64,000 nucleotides of DNA from positions 16,684,501-16,748,500 of the forward strand of contig JAZHRO010000024.1 of assembly GCA_037157565.1 (NCBI GenBank). The letters run 5' to 3'. The notes under the pieces were generated by a model. The model was given only the letters and a program-made list of their open reading frames with translations, made no database searches and was not told where the DNA came from. This document shows positions 33,622 through 45,423 of this stretch, one piece after another; the stretch's first letter is position 1, and each line of letters opens with the position of its first letter. The translations under genes were made by a program, and so were the position numbers. The DNA comes from Thalassia testudinum. Its lineage: Eukaryota; Streptophyta; Magnoliopsida; Alismatales; Hydrocharitaceae.

Positions 33622-34292
33622 GAAGGTTCTTCCCTACCAGGAGGGGTGACGTAATAAAATGCGGAAATAAAAATATAAAGCAATCTCACAAAAATCAATC
33701 GCACAATGTACACAGGTATTTTTAGGTGGAAACCCAAACCGGGTGAAAACCACCACCTAACCCTCTCGAGTTAGGATTTTCCGATCAACCAAGTTGATCA
33801 AAATCCACTAAACGAATCACTTTGAACGAGGGTGATTCAACCTCAGTACAACCACGCTACAAGTACGAGGGTAGCGTTCCTCAACCCCTTCTCTCCACGA
33901 GAAGGATTTTGTCCCACGAAGGAGACGGGAATTCGCAAAGCGAATACCCAACCAAAATACAAAGATAAAATAAAACAACAGTCCTATAGAGCCAACAAAA
34001 TTAAACCTAGCTTCTATAGGAAATAGGAAACTCCCCTTTGCAAGGAGTGCGTCGACGATGACGCGGTGCGTGTGCCACGCGATGGCGCTACGTCGCTCTC
34101 GTTATCTACGGCGGGAGAGCGGGTGCGCAACGGTTGAATGCTCTCAAGATGATGGAGCTTGAGCTTGGAGAGCAAGAGAGTCTTTTCTTTGGACACAAAA
34201 GGTTTGAAAGTGTATTGCAAGGTGTGTGTCTTAGTGTGTATATGTCTCTCTTATGTTTCTCTTCTTGTGTTTTTGTGTTACAAAGGTTCCCC

Positions 34293-34305
34293 TCTATTTA
34301 TAGAG
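34293..34305 (-). promoter_or_regulatory. TATA box of the SIRE-like LTR
   Basis: Minus strand reads CTCTATAAATAGAGG, itself nearly palindromic. Confidence 0.55.
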
Positions 34306-34411
34306 GCCTTAGGAAGGCTTTGGAAGGCTTGGAAAAGCTTCCATAGCCGTTGGGTGCAAAGCCCAAGAGAATCAGGCCGAAATCAGGACAATGATTACAT
34401 TTGACAGGGTT

Positions 34412-34960
34412 ATCAGACGTCTAACTCTGGCATCAGACGTCTGGAAGGCCACTTTAAGACGTCTGATTTCAAGGTCAGACGTCTGATTCTATGCGGGTTT
34501 CTCCCTGACTTGAATCAGATCTAAACAGGGTTTTTGTGCAAGTCCATCAGACGACATACAGGACGTCTGGTACTATGTCTGGACGTCTGGAAACCTACTT
34601 TTACTGTGGGAATTGATTTCCAAACGTTGCAACGGCTAGAAAATCTCTGAGAAGAGATTTTGGGTCAGCCGAGGCAAAACGGTCATTTATCAGACGTCTG
34701 GAAAGGCCTAAGGACGTCTGATAAGGCTCTAACGGTCATATTCTTGACTGTTTGCTAAGCCAGCCAACGGTCCACTAATTGGACGTCTGGCAAAGTCATC
34801 AGACGTCTCCTAAGACGTCTGGTCTAAGGTCTGGACGTCTGATTTCATCAGACAGAACTAACTATGTCCAGCCTAACAGTTATCAGACGTCTGAAACAAC
34901 AGTCAGACGTCTTAAAATCCTTTATCAGACGTCTGATTCGTGAATTAGACGTCTGGAAAG
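34412..34960. repeat. dense CAGACGTCTG palindrome array
   Basis: About 16 exact GACGTCT cores in 550 bp, most within CAGACGTCTG or one mismatch of it, spaced irregularly by 12 to 110 bp. GACGTC is the C-box core recognised by bZIP factors. Lies in the putative U3 of the SIRE-like LTR. Confidence 0.85.
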
Positions 34961-35341
34961 TCTGTTTTAACCCTATATTGGTTTTCTAAGTGTTCTACAG
35001 AAAACCTAAGTATCCTAGGGTTGTGCAGGTGTTCCTAGGATTACTGTTAGGGTTCTTTGAGGCTCTTTAACATAAGGAAAATAAAGAGCAAGAAAATAAA
35101 TACAAGAGATACATGAAAGGATAAAAAGAATCTATCCTATTCTTCTTGTCTTCCATCTTCAATCTTTCGCTCCACACGAACCTCCTCTGTTTTCCGTCAA
35201 GCTCCTCCAATCCGTCCTGGATGCGAGCTCGAGTTCCGTCTAAACACGTCCACATTTGCAATTGACCTGAAATCTAGGACTCAAATTGCAAATGTTAAAT
35301 AACACGTGTTTTGTTATCATCAAAACAAATGATCGTGGTGC

Positions 35342-35573
35342 TTCTTATGACTATCCAGTGCTCTTCATTTGTTGCTTGTGGGCAAATTTGTATGCTGTAT
35401 TTAGGTAATTCCTTAAACCCTTAGAGGCTTAACTTAAATTGTTCCACCTCTAATTTAGGATGGACCTGTATCTAATCTTAGTTGGACTTTACGTTGACTG
35501 GGTACCGGTTCTGTATATCAATACCGGTACTCATTACATACTATTGTGGGTTCCATATTGCATGGGTACCGGT
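35342..35573. repeat. 232-bp direct repeat, right copy
   Basis: Same sequence as 33390-33621. Here it continues into the complete copia-3 LTR. Confidence 0.9.
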
Positions 35574-36575
35574 ACTGGTATCAAGTACCGAGACTCATGT
35601 GTTACTATTTGGAACACAAGTCCAAATGAGTACTCGTCCAGTACTTATTATGTACCAGGATTCCTGCTAAGTACTAGTACTGAATGAGCACTGGTAACTC
35701 TTCAGGACCCGACTGGTCTCAACGAGTACCGGTACTCGTGAAGAGTACCGATACTTGTTGAGTATTGGCAAATTGCCTTTAGCGAACGTGTACCGGTACT
35801 GGTAACCAGTACCGGTATTTGTAAGTTACGGGTCCTAAAGACCTAAAGCCCAGTACCTTACCTGGGATTCACATGTATCGGTATTAAACTTTAGTACCGG
35901 TACTTGTTGACGGTTACGGAAATATTTCTAAGCATTCTGGAATACGAAAGGTGAAATCTAACATGCGTTTGATCTAATGATTACAAGAATAAAACCCCAT
36001 GAAATAGTACACGTGTGGCAACATGATGGACACAAACAAATATTTATACATGCATCTCTATTCTTCTTAATACATTCATATTCATTTAGTATAAGGACAT
36101 ACCTGGGTTCATATTGAATGTAGAACAAGAACTCATGAGTTAGGTTCTTCCAAGGGTGTTCTCACCTTCCTTAGAACGAGAGTAATCAGGAGAAAGTCTT
36201 CTTCTGATCTTCTTGCCACACAGCAATCCTTTTTCTCTGCTCTCTTCTCAACACATGATGGGAAGGGTGTCAAAAACTGAAGGTAGAAACCCTTGGGGAC
36301 CTAACCTCTCCTTATTAGTAATTAGGTAAAACTAATTACTATTAGCAAATTACAATTCCACCCATCGAGAAATTGCAATTGCAAACCCAGTCCCTGCACA
36401 TATAAATTAAACACCACACCATCCTCTTGCATTTTAGCCCATATAAAACCATTAGACTTATTTGATCACTTTAAATTATGGGCTTAAGATGACAGTCACT
36501 TTACTTATTGTTATTTGATTATATCTATATATAAATTTACATATACAAGTCCATATGTTGGATTTTAATCTAACA
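35396..36575 (-). repeat. copia-3 3' LTR
   Basis: About 1.18 kb. The half nearest 35500-35910 has about eight AGTACCGGTACT-type palindromes, which on the element's own strand is the 3' part of the LTR. Confidence 0.88.
35500..35910. repeat. AGTACCGGTACT palindrome array
   Basis: Recurring taccggta cores with extensions such as gagtaccggtactc and accagtaccggta, spaced irregularly. The same motif recurs at 41670-41705, 54975-55310, 57290-57620 and 60250-60480, all in LTRs of this family. Confidence 0.8.
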
Positions 36576-37054
36576 ATCTCCCATTTGGACTGTATGTGTA
36601 ACATGTTAATCAAACAACTTATGAAACTGAATTTGAGCTCAACTTTGCTATAATATCTTTAATGTATATCTAAAACAAAACCGGTCTACCAGTTACACTA
36701 GTAATAGAGCCAAGGCGGCTTTTACTACATTCCAGTAACTAAACTAACAATGACCACGTACACTAATGCAAAAAGTAACCAGAAACGTGTGGATGTGCAG
36801 CATGGAAATTACATGGCAATGTGATCAATGCATGCGTATTCCCAACTGGTCCTCTGAATATGCGATTACTTCCAAAACCAAAACCAAATTACTTCTCAGA
36901 ATAGACAATCCCAATGAACTGAAAACTTTAAGTCTTGTTTATTTCATAACAAAAATGAAGCTTTACAAAACTTTATACATAACCAAAGAACTGAATCACT
37001 GAATTACAAAATTGTCTATTACAAAATGAGCACGATACAAATTACAAACTCCCA
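36576..37054 (-). other. copia-3 3' untranslated region
   Basis: AT-rich, starts with a polypurine tract on the minus strand next to the LTR (complement of atctcccatttgg). No coding seen. Confidence 0.55.
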
Positions 37055-37684
37055 CTAAAGTTGAAATTTCTGTAAAGACATAAGACCCATAGAAGCTGTG
37101 TGTTCATGGAACATATTGGGTGTTATTCCTTTAGTAAGCATTTCCGCAACTATGGATTCTGTACCGATGTACTCTATAGACAGTTGTCCATTCTGTATCA
37201 TTTCTTTAACAACCAGGAACTTGATCTCAATGTGCTTCGATTTGAAGGAGTTCCTGTTATTATTGGAGTAGAGAACTGCGGACTGATTATCACAAAACAT
37301 TTGTAGTGGCCTGTCAATGCCATCTATTATGCGCAGCCCCGATATAAAATTCTGTAGCCATACTCCATGATTGGATGCCTCATAGCATTTTATGAATTCT
37401 ACTCCCATAGTGGAAGAGGCAATAAGAGACTGGTTTGCACTCTTCCAAGAGATGGCACCACTAGCAAGCAAAAATACATATCCTGAAGTAGACTTTCTGC
37501 TAACTTGACATCCGGCAAAATCTAAGTCAGTATAACCACAGATCTGAAGTTTTTCTGACCTCTTGAAGGTGAGCATAAAATCCGGTGTCTTCTGCAAATA
37601 TCTCAGTACTCTCTTGGCTGCTCTCCAATGATCTTTTCCTAGGTTTGCCAGGTATCTGCTTAACATGGCTATAATGTATGCCAA
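37055..37684 (-). pseudogene. copia-3 RNase H
   Basis: One 209-codon open frame: LGKDHWRAAKRVLRYLQKT, GYTDLDFAGCQVSRKSTSGYVF (catalytic Asp), SWKSANQSLIASST with ...GVEFIKCYEA, FCDNQSAVLYSNN and SKHIEIKFLVVKEMI, ending AEMLTKGI. Essentially complete and the best preserved copia domain in the window. Confidence 0.9.
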
Positions 37685-38790
37685 GTCTGGTCTAGTACAA
37701 ACTTAAGCATACATTATACTGCCAACGGCAGATGCATAAGGAACTGTTTGCATCTCCCATTTGTCCAAATCACTCAAGGGGCATTGGTTGAGACTAAACT
37801 TGTCTCCCTTAGCCACAAGAGTATCCAGTGGCTTGCAATATTGCATGTCATACCGTTTGAGTACCTTATCTATATAGCTTCTTTGGGATAAACCAAGAAT
37901 ATGGCGAGAACGATCTCGACATATTTCAATCCCTAACACAAATAAAGCATCTCCAAGATCTTTCATGTCAAAGTGTTTAGTAAGAAATTTCTTGGTTTCT
38001 AAGAGGATACTCATCATTTGTAGCAAGCAGAATGTCATCAACATAGAGGACCAAGAAGATATACCTGCTCCCACTGAACTTATGGTATATGCATTCATCA
38101 GCTAGATTCGACTCAAAACCAAATGAAAGAATCACCTGATGAAACTTAAAATACCATTATCTGGATGCCTGCTTGAGTCCATAGATGGATTTAATTTGCA
38201 AACCATACTCTTTGGATCACCCTTAACAAAATGTTCAGGCTGAACCACATAAATGATTTCCTCAATGTCACCATTAAGGTATGCAGTCTTTACATCCATC
38301 TAATGCAACTCAAGATCAAAGTGGGCCACAAGTGCCATTATAATCCTTAGAGAATCCTTAAAAGAAATAGGAGAGAATGTCTCCTTATAGTCAATGCCCT
38401 CCTTTTGAGTAAAACCCTTAGTAACAAGACGCGCTTTGTATTGCTCCACTTTTCCTTTCGAATCCCGTTTGATTTTAAAGATCCATTTGCAACCAATGGG
38501 TTTCGCACCTTCTGGAAGTGGAACAACATCCCAAACGTCATTGTCTATCATTGACTTCATTTCTTCTTCCATATCCTCAATCCACCTTTCATGATTCGGA
38601 CTTTCCATTGAATGACGAAAGCTGATAGGATCATCTTCCATCACCCCAATGTCTGTCTCATGTTCTTGAAGGAATACCACATAATCATTTAAAATGACAC
38701 TTCTTCTTTCCCTAGTGGATCTCCTTAATGGCACATTTTCTGTCTGTGTCTGAGGCTGCTCTACAAGGGCTAAAACTGTATCGTTGTCTT
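37685..38790 (-). pseudogene. copia-3 reverse transcriptase
   Basis: Segments in at least two frames. 38300-38734 has CKWIFKIKRDSKGKVEQYKAR, TKGFTQKEGIDYKETFSP. The catalytic LYVDDILLATND is readable near 38020-38060. 37703-38098 holds MKDLGDALFVLGIEI, LSQRSYIDKVLKRY. Frameshift near 38040 and stops near 38100-38300 inactivate it. Confidence 0.88.
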
Positions 38791-39700
38791 CATTGGAGTT
38801 ATCTTGAGGTATGTCAAAGGCATGTTCCTCATCATCCTAAGTAACTCCAGGAGGAATAACCACGTTTTCCTCTTCAAAGACAGTCTTTAACCCTGTCAGC
38901 TTGGGCAGACTCAACACATTCAAAGAACTTGGCATTACCAGATTAAAAAATTGTTTTAGTTGTGGGATCATAGAATTTATATCCTCTTGACCTTTCAGAA
39001 TACCCAACAAAATAGCAACTAACATTCCTTGAGTCCAGTTTCCTTTCATTTGGCCTATAAGGTCTAGCCTCAGCTAGACATCCCCACACATGAAAATGCT
39101 TAAGACTGGGTTTCCGCCCAGTCCATAACTCATATGGTGTTTTGTTAGTTACCTTAATTGGGACTCTATTCAAAATATAAGCTACAGTGTTTAAGGCCTC
39201 TCCCCAATGTGAATCTGGTAAGGAAGAATGAGCAATCATACTCCTCACCATGTCTTTAAGCGTCCTGTTTCGTCTCTCCGCAACACCATTCATAGTGGGT
39301 GAGCCCGGCATAGTGTACTAAGGAATGATACCACATTCCTCTAGGAACCTGGCAAACGGTCTTGGACGTTGTTCACTTGATTCGTCATATCCATCGTAGT
39401 ATTCACCATCACGGTCAGATCTGACTGATTCAATCATTATGTCAAGTTGATTCTCAACTTCTACTTTAAAATTCTTGAACGTGTCCAAAGAATGTGCCTT
39501 TTCATGAATTAGGTAGATGAAGCCATATCTTGAGTGGTCATCTGTGAATGTGATAAAATACTGTTGGCCATTCCACGCAGGAGTAGGAATTGGCCCACAG
39601 ATGTCCGTATGAACCACATCCAAGACACCATTTGACCTGTTGGCTTCAAATTTCCTATTATTGGTTTGCTTCCCCTTAATACATTCTATACACTGATCAA
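38791..39700 (-). pseudogene. copia-3 integrase
   Basis: 39318-39623 contains VHTDICGPIPTPAWNGQQYF, TFTDDHSRYGFIYL and VRSDRDGEYY. 38943-39311 continues with [18 protein letters not shown] and catalytic Glu, then [14 protein letters not shown] and [13 protein letters not shown]. The DDE residues are all present. One stop at 39315 separates the frames. Confidence 0.9.
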
Positions 39701-40260
39701 AATCAGAAAAGTTTAAGGGGTCTAAAATTCCATTTAACGCAAGTCTCTCTATTCTCCTTCTAGAGATATGACCTAATCTCTTATGTCATAAGAAAGCGTG
39801 GTTCTAATCTACATATTTTCTTTTCACACGTGTGTACAGGAAAGAGAAGTTTCTTGAAATGAAGCAACAGTATTCAAATAATACAGATTATCAATAGTTG
39901 AAAGAAAACCAGAACCAACCAATCTTGAATCAAAGAAAATATTCACTTTTCCATATCCAAAATTACAAAAATAGTTTAGTCTATCAAGAACATAAACTGA
40001 AACCAAATTGCGCCTGAAAGACGGTACAACAAAAGTATTTTCTAAATCCAAGTACATTCCAGTTTTCATTAATAATCTAAAAGTTCCTATTGCTTCTACT
40101 GTAACTGGTTTTCCATCTCCTACATAGATGAACTGCTCAGCCTCATTTGATTTTTTGTAGTTCAGACAGCCCTGTAAAGATACACTAATGTGAGTAGTTG
40201 CCCCTGAATCTATCCACTAAACATGACTTGGTACTGAAACCAAATTACTCTCTGTACAAA
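39701..40260 (-). pseudogene. copia-3 protease
   Basis: WIDSGATTHIS at about 40195-40225 gives an intact Asp-Ser-Gly. The frame at 39824-40069 has LENTFVVPSFRRNLVSV, typical between protease and integrase. Trp before the motif is preceded by a TAG. Confidence 0.8.
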
Positions 40261-41085
40261 CCAAACTGAGAGCCGTACCTTTCTTAGCACGTCAAGCATG
40301 GTAGTTTGTACAGTGCTTCTTCTGGTGCCCCTCAGCTCCATAAAAGAAGCATCTCGATTTGGAAGACTCTGCAACCTTCCCCTTCTGCTTCTTTTGTGAA
40401 GTTGTATTTGCAGCTTCTGTAGTTCTTTTCTTTCTCTTGCCTTTGTTATTAGAGGAAGTGGCAATGTGAGCACTCTCTGTCCCATCATGCTTCATTCTCT
40501 CTTCCTTTTGCACATAGTGCGAGATGAGCTCATTCAGAGACCAAGTCTCTTTCTAATAGTTGTAGCTCACCTTGAACTGGTTGAAGGAAGGTGGAAGAGA
40601 GATCAAAACTAAATGCACTAATAAGTCCTCTGAGAGGTCAAGTTTGAGTGCTTTCAACATAGAAGCCATATGGGACATCTCCATAATATACTCACGTATA
40701 TTACCTTCCCCTTATATCTCTTTGAAATGAGGCTTGCCAAGAGTGTACCAATTTTAGCCTTCTCATTCATGGCAAATCGCTTCTCAATATCGGCAAGAAA
40801 ATCTTTAGCCGTACCAATGTCATCTGACATTGTGCCCCTGAAAGCCTCGGGTATGGCCTTCTTCATTATCATCATTGATATCCTATTAGACCTCTCCCAT
40901 CTTTCCTTCTCCTTCTTTTGTTCAAAAGTACTCGTGTCTGTAAAAATGGGAGAGGGTTCTCTAATCGCCAAATCTAGGTCCATAACCCCGAGGACAATCA
41001 ATAAATTCTCCTTCCAGAACTTAAAGTTAGAGCCACTTAACATGGGTATAGAATTTAAAGTGACAATTATGTTGGCAGAAGACAT
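40261..41085 (-). pseudogene. copia-3 gag
   Basis: Starts at ATG 41085 (MSSANIIVTLNSIPMLSGSN) and runs as the UBN2-type gag: WKENLLIVLGVMDLDLAI, EKRFAMNEKAKIGTLLASL. After frameshifts it reaches a zinc knuckle CFFYGAEGHQKKHC at about 40315-40360, in which the second Cys of CX2CX4HX4C is Tyr. Stops near 40653 and 40514. Confidence 0.85.
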
Positions 41086-41556
41086 TTCTGAAAATAAATG
41101 CAGATAGACATTAGATTGAACTCCTTTAAAACACAATATGTCTAATTAATTTCTTAATCCCATCACATGTCTCAGTTAACTCCATAAAGGGTCTCATCTT
41201 TGGATAAGAGGTTGATTTGTAATTAAAGACATGGTGTGGTATGAAACAACTGTTGATTTAAATCCAGGTTAGTCATGAACCTTCCTTTTGGTCAATTCAA
41301 TGACTACCTAGAAATCCTAATAATCAACACCTCATTACTCCCACGCAAATGAGTGAAAGTAGATGGAGCATGCATTTTCCTTTGGTCCAGTGCACACCCA
41401 ATTACTATCACACATTCATCCTTTTATTACTTACAGATAATCCTAGTATTCACAGGAGAGCTCACTTTGGCGAGATGTTGCTTCAACTAGGTTATCCAAG
41501 AGTAACACACCTTATTAAGTAGATCGGGCTAAAATATACTAAGTAGAGAGTGGGTT
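41086..41556 (-). other. copia-3 leader
   Basis: 470 bp between primer site and gag start. Untranslated leader without other features. Confidence 0.55.
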
Positions 41557-41569
41557 GGCTCTGATACCA
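41557..41569 (-). other. copia-3 primer binding site
   Basis: Minus strand reads TGGTATCAGAGCC two bases inside the LTR. Confidence 0.9.
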
Positions 41570-41571
41570 CT

Positions 41572-41717
41572 TGTTCGGGTAATTCCTTAAACCCTTAAGG
41601 GCTCAACTTAAATTGTCTCACCTCTAACTTAGGATGGACCTATATCTGATCTCAGTTGGACTTTACGTTGACTGGGTGCCGGTACTGTATACCAGTATCG
41701 GTACTCATTACATATTG
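41572..41717 (-). repeat. copia-3 5' LTR, left part
   Basis: Starts tgttcgggtaattcc. Continues at 54961 beyond gypsy-2. Confidence 0.88.
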
Positions 41718-41722
41718 TTGCG

Positions 41723-44469
41723 TGTAACAACCCGATTCCTGAGTTCTTACGAGACACGAGAACCGGACCGACTCGACTAATCCCAAGACCTAGTCGTCCA
41801 ACGAGGAAGTAACCAAAAGAGCAGTAAAATAAACCACATTCAGCATGAATATAACTAGCAGTAACAAAATACAATAGTAAGAAAAGGAACTACTACAGTA
41901 TGTACCACCACAACAGTAGAACAATAATTATAACATAACATGAAGCTACAAGTAAAGAAGTACAGAGAGTAACAAGAACTACTCACTACAGTGGAACAAA
42001 AGGGGTACAAAAAGAACTGCGGTAACTCTACTGGACCCTACTCGGCCCAGCGTCCTCTACAGCCGCTGACCCTGGCTGCTCAACACTTGGTCCTGAAAAG
42101 TAACGAGTGTAACACGTCAGCGAAACGCTGAGTAGAGTGGCAGCTAAACTAAAGAAATAGTAAAGTGTACAGTAGCTGTTTTATTTTCTTTCTTCCTTTA
42201 TTTACGTCTTTCTATTGTTTCACAATTTATCTATTTCTCAGATCCTTCACTTGATCTCGAATGTTCCTCGTGGGAACGATCTTGATTGCAGTCTTTCCGA
42301 AAAGTAGAAGTAACACGTGGTGCTCTCCTGGCCGGGAGAGTCCTCCGTGGTGGTCCTACCCTCAGTCAACCACCCCAAGGTCACTGGCAGACGTAACGGT
42401 GACTACGGCACGTGCGATAAATGCACGGGTAGCTACCCCGCACTGGCACGCAGTCAGTCGTTTCCGTTAACGGGTGCGCCTCAAAGCACAGCATGGAACC
42501 AGTATAGGGCAGAGCCCTCTCAGTAACAGGGGTCCAACCCCTCCACAGTAACCAAACAGGGGTCTTGCCCCTCCACAGTCCGCGCACCCTCGCCTGACAC
42601 CCTGGTTTGCCCAGTGGGCCTAACAAGTCGGTGTAGGTGAGCTAGCAGCACCTCGGGGCCCGTGGGGTAGCTAGTACTCGCTCTACACTAGTATCTCTCC
42701 TCGGTACTATGTACACGAGGGCCAAAAGTCAGTACAAAGTGGCCAGACCTAACCCCAGGTCCCTGGGGCGGCTGGCTCTGCTCTGCACTAAACAGGTAAC
42801 AGGTGCTTCCCCTGGCACTACGTACCCAAGGGACAATACACTTCCACGTCTTTCTTTCTCAGTTCCATTCCATTCTCTTTCCAGGAGTTCTACTCCTAAT
42901 TCCCCGTAGGGTTCCAGCTCTTTTACTCAACACATTTAGGTTTCACCGTTCCAGTTTCACGTTCATACAACCCATGTTCTCAATCATGTTTATTTATTCA
43001 TAACAGGCAGCTGTTAAATCAATTTACAGGCAGCTATTATTTCCTTTCCACTTTTCCAAGACTGCAATATCTATATACATATCACTAGTTTTCCAGCCCT
43101 AGGATTCGTGCCGTACCCGAGGATCTATCATTCAATGTAGTTTCTCATTCCTAGGATTCATGCAATACCTTGGGATCTATCATTCAATCTGGTTTCTCAA
43201 TCATAGGATTCATGCAATGCCCTAGGTTCTATTAATTGTTCCATAATTGTAACAAATTAAGCTAATAATTTTAAAAGCCACTCTACCAGCTACAATGGGA
43301 GTACTGGGGGCATGGTCGAAAATCCCGTGTGCCTCCGCAACCCCCGAGACTGCAATGGAATGGGGTCCTAACACAAGGATCAAACACAATAAGTTTCTCA
43401 GAACAGTATATAATTACTGTAAATGGGAGATGATTTTATTCTGGGAAGAACGCAACTCGAAACGCGGAAAACGGACTCCGAACGGGCCCTAAATGGGTCG
43501 AAAACGACGAAACAGTCCAAAATCAGACGTTTGGAACCTCTTCCAGACGTCTTAAAAGGTGGTTCAGATGATACCTTCACTCGGTGTAGTCCCTCAGACG
43601 TCCAGAAGCCTGCGGGGGCGTCTGGCTTAATTCCCAGACGTCCGATGGTCAGCCCGGACGTTTGGAAGTCCTCTCCGTAGTCTGGCACTACGGCCAGACG
43701 TCCGATTCGCGTTGGATGGCGAGTCTCGCGCCCTCCCGAGCAGAACCTGCATGCACCCATACCCGTTCTCAGTACGACGGGTCGCAGACGAAGGCGCGGC
43801 GGACGGCTGCATGGCCGTACGCGCGAAAAAAGGAAGAAGACGAAATATCCTACCTTTCAGATGTCTGGACAATCCTCCAGACGTCTTCACTGTCGTCTGG
43901 TCGTAAGCCCAGACGTCTGATTCTGGAAAAATTTCCAGAATCAGAGCTCCTCTCGTTCTCCGCCCGCAACGCACAGCCGCGCCGCGCCCCGTCCGCCTGC
44001 TGCTCGAGCTGCAGCAGCCCCTCCGCGACACTCCACGCCTGCTGCTCCCCCGCTGGCCGACTCTAGCTGCCCCGGCAAGCTCGAGCCCTCACGGTCGAGC
44101 GTTTCCTCCCTCGCACAACACCTCCTCCCGCACACTTGCCACGGCCGCTGCTACCGCTGCTCGCTCGCTCTAGCACCGGCTGGGAGAAGAAGAAGAGGGA
44201 CAAGAAGGGGATGAGGGTGAGGGAGAGGGCGAGGGCCTTTTAAGGCCACTCGGGGAGAGAGAGAGTGCACTGCGCCCTAGAGGAGGAGAGAGGGAAAAAG
44301 AGGAAAGAGGGTGGCGGTTGCAGGTCTGCGCGCGCATGCGCACAGACGCAACCCCGTACGCCGCAGAAATTGAATCCCAGACGTCTAGAAGGGGTTCCAG
44401 ACGTCTGGTCAGACATCTGGGCCACCTCCCAGATGTTTTAAAAACCGTCTTGAAGCCGTGTTCGTAACA
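41723..44469 (-). repeat. gypsy-2 3' LTR
   Basis: Contains one more 12-bp unit (tcagacatctgg, near 44412) than the other LTR. TATA-like ccttttaagg at 44237-44246. Confidence 0.93.
43916..43945 (-). promoter_or_regulatory. conserved LTR hairpin (gypsy-2, left)
   Basis: 14-bp perfect arms (tctgattctggaaa and complement) around aa. Against gypsy-1, one G is missing in one arm and the matching C in the other. Confidence 0.8.
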
Positions 44470-45423
44470 ATATAACAAACTCAAAGGAAGTTTCGTCCCC
44501 GAAACTTGCGCTAACTAGGGTGCGGGAAAAACGTCATATAAAAAACATAACAAACTCAAAGAGGACCGAAGCCGGTCTGAAAAGACGTACCTGCGAAGAG
44601 CTCCGGGTACCGCTCCCGCATTGCTGCCTCAGGCTCCCAGGTAGCCTCCTCGTACCGCTGGCTCCTTCACAAAACCTTCACTAGGGGTACTTGCTTTCGT
44701 CTCAAACGGCGGACGGCTTGGTCAAGAATCTGCACTGGCCGCTCGGGGTAGGTCAGGTCGTCGCCCACCTTGACGCTCTCGTGACTCAGTACATGACTGG
44801 GATCGGCTACGTACTTCCTGAGGTTGGACATGTGGAACACGTCGTGCACACTAGAAAGCTGAGGAGGGAGGGCAAGTCTGTAAGCAACAAGTCCAACCCG
44901 CTCCAGGACCTCAAAGGGCCCCACGAACCTTGGCGCGAGCTTCCCTCTCACCCCAAACCGCTGCAGGCCCTTCATGGGAGAAACACGAAGAAAGACGTGG
45001 TCCCCAACCTCGAACTACACCTCTCTACTTCTCCGATCCGCGTAGCTCTACTGTCTTCTCCTGACAGTGCGGAGTCGCCTGTGGATCTGCTCGACTAACT
45101 CCTGACTCTGCCGGATCAACCTGGGGCCAACCTCCCACTTGGTCCCTACCTCAACTCAACTCAAGAGTGCCGTACACCTCCGTCCGTATAGAGCCTCGTA
45201 GGGAGCCATGCCGATGCTCGAGTGATAGCTGTTGTTGTATGCAAACTCCGCCAGTGGCAGGTGCTCCTCCCAAGAGCCCCTCCAGTCCAGTACACAGGCA
45301 CGCAAAAGGTCCTCAAGTGTCTGTATCGTGCGCTCCGACTGTCCGTCCATCTGGGGGTGATAGGCTGTACTGAATCTCAACCGCGTCCCTAAGGCCTGCT
45401 GAAACTCAGCCCAAAACTGGGAT
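44470..45423 (-). pseudogene. gypsy-2 integrase C-terminal part and chromodomain-like end
   Basis: Contains [17 protein letters not shown] with the integrase Glu region, [56 protein letters not shown] and a PLVKVL...EEATWEPEA tail. Stops near 45156, 45050 and 44667. In phase with the integrase right of the solo LTR once that LTR and one target copy are left out. Confidence 0.88.

Larger units (their letters stand above)
33622..35341 (-). mobile_element. SIRE/Maximus-like LTR fragment between the duplicates
   Basis: 1,720 bp with no target duplication of normal size and no intact LTR ends. The minus strand starts near TTTTGATGATAACAAAACACG and ends after GGTTTCCACCTAAAAATACC, phrases I associate with LTRs of SIRE-type copia elements. 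TATA box CTATAAATAG (minus) at 34293-34305. No retroelement coding. A dense array of GACGTCT motifs fills 34412-34960, upstream of that TATA box. Confidence 0.6.

Noticed and set aside
34412..34960. CRISPR-like repeat array
   Set aside because: Repeats are 7-10 bp palindromes with irregular spacing in a plant LTR; no repeat-spacer regularity and no cas genes.
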